Assembly: GCA_038380435.1 (NCBI GenBank)
Contig: JAWZYU010000018.1
Coordinates: forward strand, 51,051,751-51,115,750
From: Ryuthela nishihirai
Taxonomy: Eukaryota > Arthropoda > Arachnida > Araneae > Heptathelidae
Direction: 5' to 3'
Length of the DNA: 64,000 bases
Shown: positions 55,254 to 63,600 of the stretch, piece after piece
Numbering within the stretch: the stretch's first letter is position 1
Layout of the letters: each line of letters starts with the position of its first letter
Notes under the pieces: generated by a model
The model's input: only the letters and a program-made list of their open reading frames with translations
What the model was told of the DNA's origin: nothing
Databases searched by the model: none
Position numbers and translations under genes: made by a program

Positions 55254-55654
55254 ACCAAGTCAGCTGGTACAGTATGCGTCTCCCCCTCCCCTTTCTTTCC
55301 ATACCTACAGGAGCAGGGAAGGTCATGCCCTACCTGGATTCCACAAGAATTAGCCCTGCTGTGCTGATTACACAACTGAGGAGCCGATAGCGAGGGCATG
55401 CAGAACAAAAGGAAGACCCGTCTGTAAAGAGGAGTAGGAACAAAGAAAAAGGGAACTTGTGTCTGCTCGCACAAAAATGATGGGAGTTCAACTGGATCTG
55501 TTGGGGGTTTCGAGAGTGCTCCCCTCAGGAATTGGGAATATCGTTGAATCCTCTCAATTTTCCTCATTGCTGGCTTGGGAATATATTTCCATACGCTCCC
55601 TCGCTGAGCACTGCTATTCAGTCTGCTGTATAGTCGTGCTCAGCGAGGTCAGCG
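55254..55654 (-). pseudogene. Inverted Gypsy gag fragment and short hairpin
   Basis: 55567-55455 on the minus strand encodes MRKIERIQRYSQFLRGALSK and PPTDPVELPSF, the same gag block as 50845-50915 in opposite orientation, without the minisatellite. Downstream (55254-55450) is unrecognised. A hairpin CCTCGCTGAGCAC/GTGCTCAGCGAGG lies at about 55600-55645. Confidence 0.65.
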
Positions 55655-56095
55655 CCAGGTATAATTTTGTAAATGTAGAAATTCGCGAGGAACCTGCGCA
55701 GAGAATGGTAATCTCTGGAAGGGTTATTTGCTTTATATCTTGACAAAGAAATAAACTGTTTGGTTATTGTTATGGCCGAGTGGTTAGCGCGCTTGGCTAC
55801 TGATCTAAGGGACCTGGGTTCGAGTCCTGAGTATGTATCCATGGATGTATGTGTCGTTTTTCTGCTGAGGTCCTGCCACCCTCTCAGACCTTCTACTCTG
55901 GCATATAATCTTACAGGCTTCTGTCAGACATCCGTAGCAAGCAGCTGCTTGAGGGGTATTTATTTTTATTTCATTTTACTTAAGTGGTTCAAGTCTGATT
56001 TAACCAAGGTACCAGGAAGGAGTAATATTTAGCCAAATTCGTGTAAAACGTGTATATGAAACCCCACGTCCTGTACTGCCTACCACTCGGCAGTT
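55655..56095. repeat. Dispersed repeat of unknown class (pair with 48615-48860), split by SINE-2
   Basis: Aligned with 48615-48860 before and after SINE-2 copy f. The uninterrupted junction in the other member reads GTTATTGTTACTTAGG, so the SINE inserted near TTATTGTTA. Confidence 0.65.
55768..55975 (+). mobile_element. SINE-2 copy f
   Basis: Full-length plus-strand copy: head ATGGCCGAGTGGTTAGCGCG, box B GGTTCGAGTCC, body GCTGAGGTCCTGCCACCCTC, AAGCAGCTGCTTGAGGGGTA and a TTTATTTTTATTT tail. The clearest view of the SINE-2 head in transcriptional sense. Confidence 0.9.
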
Positions 56096-56164
56096 TTTAC
56101 GACAACAGGATTGTCGAGATGTTAGTTTTTCTTGTATAATAGACGAAGTCCTTTCCTGTTACAC

Positions 56165-56240
56165 GGATCATTCAATTACATTTTTAACACTATTCCTTAA
56201 CATGTTTCGACTTGTAAAGTCTTCATCAGAAGTTGAGAAA
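56165..56240 (-). ncRNA. Hammerhead ribozyme core in the PLE terminal repeat
   Basis: On the minus strand, CTGATGA (56229-56223) is followed by A, a perfect 5-bp hairpin GACTT-TAC-AAGTC (56221-56209) and GAAA-C (56208-56204). This is the type I hammerhead order: CUGAUGA, stem II, GAAA. A short stem III can form between ACAT (about 56205-56202) and ATGT (about 56180-56177), with cleavage predicted after the next A. Stem I pairing is weak and bulged (CAACTT with AATTG). Hammerheads in PLE terminal repeats are an established finding. The other repeat (58761-58786) has CTGATGA but TAAA instead of GAAA, so it is degenerate. Confidence 0.65.
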
Positions 56241-56529
56241 ACGATTTTCTACTTCGGAGATTATATCCGTACGCGTTGTTCTGCGGCTGCGCTGTAATGT
56301 TTGCTACGGGTGACACTTTTGCTGTTTCATGGTCCTGCTCGTGCGCCTCGGATAGAAGTGGAAGTGTGGATGCTTTCGCAGCGCTGTGCTCATCGAGGAG
56401 TAATATCCATGGGTTTGGTGGGTGATACATTTCTTCGTTGCAATATGCTTGCTTCGTTGTGTTGATACTGTCTGTATATCTCACCAGTTGTTCAGCTAGA
56501 TCGAATGAAACTTGATCGGAGAGGCACAA
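56197..56529 (-). other. Open frame across the PLE 3' repeat
   Basis: A 110-codon frame (MCLSDQVSFDLAEQLVRYTD..., ending GYNLRSRKSFSQLLMKTLQV) overlaps the end of the endonuclease region and the terminal repeat. Part of it (HSAAKASTLPLLSE through YNLRSRK) recurs, degraded, in the inverted repeat at 58600-58730, so terminal-repeat sequence may have encoded the C-terminus of the PLE protein. Not clearly a separate gene. Confidence 0.45.
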
Positions 56530-56800
56530 ATAATTTTCGTCTGTTCAAATTGTGCGATCATTCCTATAGTAGAAACAACTCTTGCTAATAATGTAATTTG
56601 TTTTGTTTTTTAATGCATATCCTTTTGACGTCCTTTTACAGGTCTTCGGCAGGGTGTTTTGGTTTTGCTATAGTCCTGTTTATTGCAATTGAGGTGGCCT
56701 TCATGTAATGGGACTTCATATATGCCTCCTGTTTTTTTCTTTCTGGTTCCGATCGATTTTAATTAATTTGATTATAGTGTTACTCGTTTTAATTGGCTCT
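56524..56800 (-). pseudogene. PLE GIY-YIG-like endonuclease region
   Basis: Minus-strand reading gives KTGGIYEVPLHEGHLNCN (GGIYEVP at 56729-56710), KQDYSKTKTPCRR in the YIG position (YSKT, degenerate), and after a stop QITLLARVVSTIGMIAQFEQ TKIIC (about 56600-56524), fitting the LA.H....GH.I.FE.TK.I pattern of PLE endonucleases. The single-strand-nicking domain follows the RT as in canonical PLEs. The frame is broken. Confidence 0.6.
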
Positions 56801-56954
56801 GTAGTTGTAAGGTTGCATTGTGTTTTCCAGCGAATTAGTTAGCCATGGGATGTTCGAATGCCTGTAGTGAACTTATTTCTCTTAGATTGCTGCGCTGGCG
56901 TCGGTTCTGATCTTTTTGGCCGACTATGTCTTGCCATGTTTTAAAAAAAAAAGA

Positions 56955-57155
56955 AATAAAATAAATACCCCCTCAAGCAGCTGCTTGCCACAGAGGTCTG
57001 ACAGGAACCTGTCAGTTTATATGCCACAGTAGGAGATCTGAGAGGATGGCAGGACCTCAGCAGAAAAACGACACACACACATCCATGCCTAATCCGGGGC
57101 TCGAACCCAGGTCCCTTAGATCAGTAGCCAAGCGTGCTAACCACTCGGCCAAGGC
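56955..57155 (-). mobile_element. SINE-2 copy g, inserted in the PLE
   Basis: Full-length minus-strand copy: AAATAAATACCCCCTCAAGC tail, GGGGCTCGAACCCAGG box B, and AGCGTGCTAACCACTCGGCC head. It separates the RT C-terminal part (ending PLKILKLA) from the endonuclease region. Confidence 0.9.
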
Positions 57156-58440
57156 TAGTTTTAATATTTTTAGAGGGTAACCCGCATCTTGAGGATACGA
57201 ATAGATGTTTTCATTTTCTTTTTCATAAAATTCTGATGTGGAGGCATATCTCATATTTCTTAGGAATGCTGTGTTTAGCGCAATTTTTTCTGTGCTTGTG
57301 GCTGTTGGGAGACGTATGGATTGATATGCAACTCAAGTAACATTTTTTTTCTTTTATGTATATAATGATGATATTATCTACGTATCTTTTATAATATTTT
57401 AATTGCTGGAGACCGATTGTTACGCAGTTTCCTCAGCATGTTGGAGAGCGATACCATCTGTCACTAATGGTGATAAGGGAATCCATTGGGTACCCCTTGA
57501 TTTGGCCGTAGATATGGCTATTGATCTTCAAAAATTTATTTTCTGTGACGAATGTATAGCTTTGATCACCCGCATGTTATGGATGAGGGACCCCAGATTT
57601 GGCGTTTCAATATATCTTGAATGGTGCTTAGACCTTCTTGTATACGGGGGCGGGGGTTGCTCAGTCGGTAGCGCGCCAGGCTCGTAATCTGTATTTCCCA
57701 GGTTCGAGTCCCAGCTGGGTCAGCGTTGAGATTTATCTCCGCAAAATTTCCCCGCCCTGCCCACGGTCAGTAGGGGACACCGATGGGCTTGGAAAGGCCG
57801 CCGTCCGTCGGATGGTACGTTAAGCCGTGGCCCCGTGTGTGGGAGAGACATACCCTGTGCACGTTAAAGAACACGCTGGATGGCCTTGACGGGAGGCTAC
57901 CATCTGTCTCCCAACAGCTGTTCCAGTGGGTCCCCTCCCCCAACCTTCTCTGAGCCTTCGGGGTCCATGTGAACTGGCCATTTAGCCCATGGTGTGCAAA
58001 AAAGTGGCGCTCAGAGGTAAAACAACCCAACCCAAATCTTGTATACGAGTATTGGGGAAAAGTGACACAACATCTAGTGATGCTAGTCTATTCTGGGAAT
58101 GCAAGTAAAGACATTTAAGTTGTTCCAAACCTTCACACGGAGATTTGACGGCTAGGTCGGTGGGTTCAAATTCATTCTTATGATAGGCGTAGAGTTCTTT
58201 TTCCGAGTTGATAGGCCCGTTGTTTTGCGACTAGAGATCTTAATGTAGGTCTGGTTCATGAGTCCAAGAGCAGCAGGGCACACGGATGGATGCATAAGCT
58301 GAAAATATGCTTTCTGTATGGAACGCGGTAGATGCTCGTGATTTCTTATCTTTGTTAGTTGCGTGATGAGCTTATCTGTAGAGTCATGGTTTACTTCCAC
58401 ATGTTAATTCAAGAAGCATATCATCTATTTTAGTACCGAA
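57156..58440 (-). pseudogene. Penelope-type reverse transcriptase, decayed
   Basis: In element order: DSTDKLITQLTKIRNHEHLP (58380-58320), PSVCPAALGLMNQTYIKISS (about 58290-58230, the RLYGLPKIHK-equivalent), NSTPIIRMNLNP, then LASLDVVSLFPNTRIQ (about 58105-58045) before the SINE; RVIKAIHSSQKINFLKINSH, YGQIKGYPMDSLITISDG and IALQHAEE (57560-57415, equivalent to QG.PMGSPLSP), YYKRYVDNIIIIYIK (about 57395-57350) where the catalytic YVDD has become YVDN, and FLRNMRYASTSEFYEKENEN, DAGYPLKILKLA (57270-57165). The loss of the second catalytic Asp, stops and the SINE make it inactive. Confidence 0.75.
57647..58036 (+). mobile_element. SINE-1 copy 7, inserted in the PLE RT
   Basis: Full-length, with exact target-site duplication TCTTGTATACG (57636-57646 and 58037-58047). 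It splits the RT just after the DVVSLFPNTRIQD block. Box A reads TTGCTCAGTCGG, one base from consensus. Confidence 0.95.
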
Positions 58441-58893
58441 TTCCTTACTGTCCAAAACGACAATTTACTGTGACTTGTCTGCAACCAATATTCTAATATC
58501 TCTTTGCTTCTAATATTTTTTATTTACGATAACGAGAAATTACCAAAGCAGAAATTAACCATCCACCCCACCTGAACTGCTTCTGAAACTGCTTCTTTAT
58601 CAGCGCAGCGCTGCGAAAGCAACCACACCCACACTTCTACCTGAGGCATACGAGCAGGACCACGAAACAGCAAAAGTGTCACCAATAGCAAAACATACGG
58701 CGCAGCCGCAGAACAGCGCACAAGGATATAATCTCCAAAGTAGAACCGTTTTCACAACTTCTGATGAATAGTTTACAAATCTAAACATCTTAAACGACGT
58801 CAGTCAAAAAATAATTGAATGATCCTTATAGCAGGAAAAGGCTTACTTCGCCTACTAAACAAGAAGTGGCTAACATCTCTACAATCCTGTAAT

Positions 58894-59145
58894 CACTGTT
58901 CCAAAATGATATTTGAATCACTAAAACGATACTAAACAGCTCAGATAGTGATTAATTTCGTAATTTAATTCAGCTGTGTTAAATCTGAAATATTCACAAT
59001 GCCTTCTTTTCATATTTGCAGAAAGAAATCAAATTTCAACAACCTGCAGTTAGTGAAAAAGTGGACACTAAAGAACTTGAAAGAAGTCTTCTATTAATGC
59101 GAGGTTAAATCATTATTCCATGTACTGGAAATAGCCATAACCTTT
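58894..59145. other. Unassigned interval
   Basis: AT-rich, nothing recognised. Confidence 0.4.
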
Positions 59146-59315
59146 GCACGCTAAAGAACATGCTGGATGGCTTTGGCGGGAGACTTTCATCTGTCTCCTA
59201 AGAGCTGTTCAGTGAGTCGCCTTCCTTAACCTTCTATAAGCCATGAGGGTCCTTGTGACCTGGACATTTAGTTTATTATGTGCAAAACGTGGTCCTTAGA
59301 GGTAAAACAACACAA
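59146..59315 (+). mobile_element. SINE-1 copy 8, old 3' fragment
   Basis: GCACGCTAAAGAACATGCTG through TTAGAGGTAAAACAACACAA, with many substitutions against the other copies. It is about 60 bp upstream of SINE-1 copy 9 in the opposite orientation; the large divergence gap implies SINE-1 has been active over a long time. Confidence 0.85.
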
Positions 59316-59376
59316 TATCCAAAGAAGTATTTTCATAATGCTGTTGTGGGATTTTAATCGAAGACCTTCCATGGGG

Positions 59377-59765
59377 TTGGGTTGGGTTGTTTTACCTCTG
59401 AGCGGCACTTTTTTGCACACCATGGGCTAAATGGCCAGGTCACATGGACCCCGAAGGCTCAGAGAAGGTTGGGGGAGGGGACCCACTGGAACAGCTGTTG
59501 GGGGACAGATGGTAGCCTCCCGTCAAGGCCATCCAGCGTGTTCTTTAACGTGCACAGGGTATGTCTCTCCCGCACACGGGACCACGGCTTAACGTCCCAT
59601 CCGACGGACGGCGGCCTTTCCAAACTCATCAGTGTCCCCTACTGACCGTGGGCAGGGCGGGGAATTTTGCGGAGATAAATCTCAACGCTGACCCAGCTGG
59701 GACTCGAACTTGGGAACTACAGATTACGAGCCTGGCGCGCTACCGACTGAGCCACCCCCGCCCCT
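59377..59765 (-). mobile_element. SINE-1 copy 9
   Basis: Full-length with exact 12-bp target-site duplication CCTTCCATGGGG (59365-59376 and 59766-59777). It ends GGTTGGGTTGGGTTGTTTTA at the left and CACCCCCGCCCC at the right. Confidence 0.95.
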
Positions 59766-59955
59766 CCTTCCATGGGGAATCTCAGATATACGGGGAGGGT
59801 GGAGGTACGTAATATCCTCCAATTCCTGCGAATACACTAAATCAGTGATTCCCAACCTTTTCTGGACCATCGCCCCCTTTAGAAGAGAACAAAAAAAATC
59901 ATAAGATAAAACATTTATTCATGAAAACAGGTATTTTCAAAGTATTTTATTATAT

Positions 59956-60593
59956 TGTTACGACAGAAGGAATCTGGCAACCGAAAGCAAAAAGTTTCAG
60001 CCAACGAATAAGAACGTTGGGAGAATTTGGAGAAGAAGAGTGGAGCGTTAACGGTCGTTTTGTATTGTAACGGTCGTTGTGTTGTAACGGTCGGTGAGTT
60101 CGAAAATGGCCGGTGAGCTGTTCTGAGACAGTGCGCGTAAGTATCAAGAAGTAACTTGATGTGTTGTGTATACGCGGAAGGATAAAAGTGGGATCTTTTA
60201 TCGTTAAGTATCAAGAAGTAACTTGATGTGTTGTGTATACGCGGAAGTATAAAAGTGGGAACTTTTATGGCTAACTTCGAATGTCTACACGGACTGTCTT
60301 TTTGTTCGGCTAGTGTGTGAAAAGTTATTAGCACAGGACGAGAATTGGTTTACGAGTGAAGATCTTCGGGTGACCTGGTAAATCAAGTAAAAGGTAGTAT
60401 TTAGTAAAATACACAGAGCTGATGTGTGCTCATGCAGGAAGATTGATGACTTGTGCATGTTAATAGTTGATTTGTTAATAAGATACTTCATCCATATTTC
60501 CTTTGTAACAATTTGCCTTGTATTTAATTTGGTTTTGAAATATAGCTTTTAATACTCACGCTCAGTGGCTATCCATTTTTGTGATTCGCAACA
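59956..60593 (+). mobile_element. 5' LTR of a Ty3/Gypsy retrotransposon
   Basis: It begins TGTTACGACAGAAGG and ends GATTCGCAACA, the TG...CA form, and is followed two bases later by a primer binding site. A TATA-like box (TATAAAAG, 60247) lies in the second of two 67-bp direct repeats (60138-60204 and 60205-60271; first version GATAAAAG), so the promoter region is duplicated. The 3' LTR is outside the window, so the length of 638 bp is inferred from the ends alone. Confidence 0.85.
60138..60271 (+). promoter_or_regulatory. Duplicated 67-bp promoter block in the Gypsy LTR
   Basis: TAAGTATCAAGAAGTAACTT starts at 60138 and 60205; each unit ends near GATAAAAGTGGGA or TATAAAAGTGGGA. The second has the better TATA box. 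The duplication may modulate transcription, and the element remains plausible as active. Confidence 0.75.
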
Positions 60594-60595
60594 TT

Positions 60596-60613
60596 TGGTG
60601 TCAGAAGTGGGAT
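60596..60613 (+). promoter_or_regulatory. tRNA-Leu primer binding site
   Basis: TGGTGTCAGAAGTGGGAT is complementary to a tRNA 3' end ATCCCACTTCTGACACCA; tRNA-Leu (CAA) has this acceptor and T-arm sequence as far as I recall. It starts 2 bp after the LTR end and would prime minus-strand synthesis. Confidence 0.8.
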
Positions 60614-60623
60614 AATTTATTGA

Positions 60624-63600
60624 ATGCCGTTAACTAGAAGTATGGATGAATTAGTAAAGTTGATAAATGAGTTGAGAACGGAGATAGTTTCTCAAAAAGA
60701 TGATTTGAAAGCCGATATGGCCGCCCAAAGCGATAAAATAGGTGATTTGAAAGCCGATATGGCCGCACAAAATAATGAGTTGAGGACTGACTTGAAAGCC
60801 GAAATAGCCGCACAAAATACTGAGATGAGAGCTGAAGTGGCTTCTCAAATTGATAAGATTTCTGATAAGTGTAAGGACATTATGACCGAACTAAATAGTG
60901 TAAAAGATGATCTTGATAGTGTTAAGTTAGATTATAAACATGAAATTGAAATTGTAAAAACTGATTGTGAACGCCAGTTTCAGATTTTGAGAAATGAAAT
61001 GTTACCTTCTGCCTGTGATAATAATAATTCTAGTGGAAATAATGTTATTACACATATCGCTAAAAATACAACTAAACCTTCTACATATGATGGTCAATCA
61101 TCTTGGACAGTATTTAAAACACAATTCGAAGTTATCGCTACAGCCAATGAGTGGAATGAATTCCAAAAGGCCAGTTTTCTTGCAGCTTCCTTAAGAAATT
61201 CTGCTGCGGAAGTTTTGCAGTCTGTTCCAGAAGAAAAACGACTTGATTATCAAAGTCTAGTTTCTGCATTAGAACTAAGGTTTGGTGATAGTTATTTAAA
61301 ACAATATTACGTGACTCAATTTAAACATCGCATGCAGAAAAATGGTGAAACTTTGCAAGAGCTTGCTAGTGATATTGAGCGTCTAGCTAGATTGGCTTAT
61401 AGTAACTGTCCACCAGAAATTCAAGATAATTTAGCTCAATTACAATTTATTGATGCTATTGCTGACCCTGACACTCAGCAATCTCTGAGGATGTTGGAAG
61501 GTGAATCCTTAAAGTCAGCTGTGGTACATGCTATGAAATACGAGTGCTCCAGGCTTTCCTCCCGAGCGAACAAACGTGCAGTGAGATTTGTGAGTGCAGA
61601 AGAAACTGCAGAAAAGGATAATGAAATGAAAGAACTAACCAAAGCCATACTATCCGTTTTGAAAGATATAAAAGGTTCTTCAAAACCTACAACCGACCTC
61701 CAGTGTTGGAATTGTGGCAAGACCGGACACATTCGTACCAACTGCACTAGGAAACGAATGAGGAGTCCAAGTCCATCAACTAGACAACAAGATCAGGGAA
61801 ACAGAAAATTAGTCAATCTTGCGAGGCAAAGGCTGGTTGTTGATTGGTTGGCCCCAGGGGAAGTCGCCCACGTTTCAACATTACATGGCGATAATAATGG
61901 ATTAGTAGCTGATGGAGCCATAAATGGAATGCCTTGCCGTATGATAGTCGACACTGGTGCAAATGTAACTTTACTCAGAACGGATATAATAAAGAAAATA
62001 ATACCTCACCCAAACTTGAATACTACACAGTCTAGAATAAGCCTACAAACGGCCACTGGAGATCGTGCAAAAGTTCATGGAAAAATAGAACTTAATATTC
62101 GAGTTGGTAGCTGTCTGGTTCGCCATCCTGTTTACATCGCTGACATCTACGACGAATGCATATTAGGCCTTGATTTTCTTAAGAAACATGGATTCAACAT
62201 TAGACCCAGTGATAACCTACTCATCTATGAGACAGAAGAGATTCCTCTGCTTAGCCGGACGTCTGATTCTTTATCAAGCGTAACTCCAATATTAGTGACG
62301 GAAGACACAGAGATCCCAGCACAAAGTGAAGTTATAGTCCGTGGACATCGGGCGGAGACTTCTGGGGCCTTCCGATTGGCAGTTACTGATGCCTCTGGTA
62401 AAGGAGCTTTGGCTCATAATATCCTGGTTGCAAGGACTTTAGTCAGAATAGATAAAGAACAGATCCCTATCAGAGTGATGAACTGTAACAAATCCAGTAG
62501 AATGTTAAAAAAAGGTGAGGAATTAGCAATATGTGAAGCTGTTACCTGTGTAACAAGTATAAATAAAATAGAAGTTACCGATTCATATCAAAATCATACA
62601 GACATCCCGTCTCATCTTACTGAATTATGGAGAGAAACAAGACAAATATTAACTGAAAACCAAGCTGTTAAGGCCGAGAACCTATTAAAAGAATTTTCTG
62701 ACATTTTTTCTGCCACATCAAATGATTATGGCCGTACTAACCTGACAGAACATAAAATCAACACTGGTGATTCTCCTCCAGTCCATCTGCCGGCAAGAAG
62801 GCTTCCATTGGCAAAAAGAGAGGAGACGGAACAACTCATAAAGGACATGGAAGCTCAGGGCATTATAGAACCATCACAGAGTCCCTGGACATCACCAGTA
62901 GTTCTTGTCAAGAAAAAGGATGGATCTACACGATTTTGTGTAGATTATCGCAGATTAAATGACGTAACAAAGAAAGATTCCTTTCCTTTACCCAGGATTG
63001 ACGATACACTAGACACTTTATCTGGGTCAGAATGGTTCTCAACATTAGATTTAAAGAGCGGCTATTGGCAAGTTGGTATACGTCCTGAAGACCGTGAGAA
63101 AACAGCTTTCAGTACAGGGAATGGACTTTGGCAGTTTAAGGTGATGCCATTTGGACTTTGTAATGCACCTGCCACATTTGAGCGACTGATGGAGTCAGTG
63201 CTCAAAGGTTTGTCTTTGGAGGTCTGCCTGGTTTACTTGGACGACATCATAGTTCTTGGAAGAACTTTTGAAGAACATTTGAGAAATCTTCGTCAAGTAT
63301 TTGAAAAACTTAAGGCAGCCAAGTTAAAATTGGGACCGACAAAGTGTAAACTGTTCCAGCAAGAAGTTCATTACCTTGGTCATGTGATCACTACAGCAGG
63401 GATTAAGACTGATCCTAGTAAGATAGAAGCTGTAAGAGACTGGCCTCCACCACAAGATGTTCATCAACTTCGTAGTTTTATTGGACTTTGCACCTACTAT
63501 AGAAGATTTGTCAAAGGTTTCTCCAACATCGCAAGGCCATTACATCGTCTGACAGAAGAGGGCCAGCGGTTTATGTGGACCACCGAATGCGATATAGCCT

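Larger units (their letters stand above)
56097..58893 (-). mobile_element. Penelope-like element (PLE) with inverted terminal repeats
   Basis: Minus-strand element with a Penelope-type RT followed by a GIY-YIG-like endonuclease, bounded by related sequences in inverted orientation (56097-56400 and about 58598-58893; shared GCAGCGCTG.GAAAGC, CTTCTGATGAA, AATTGAATGATCC, AACATCTC(G/T)ACAATCCTG). PLEs are known to carry such pseudo-LTRs in direct or inverted arrangement. SINE-1 copy 7 (57647-58036) and SINE-2 copy g (56955-57155) are later insertions. Net element length is about 2.2 kb, so it is shortened or 5'-deleted compared with complete PLEs. Confidence 0.8.

Noticed and set aside
55768..55835. 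tRNA gene at the SINE-2 head
   Set aside because: The anticodon loop has an extra base in my fold and the head belongs to a repeated SINE with a defined tail.
60138..60271. Link between the 67-bp LTR duplication and the 67-bp gag array
   Set aside because: No sequence similarity; equal length is coincidence.
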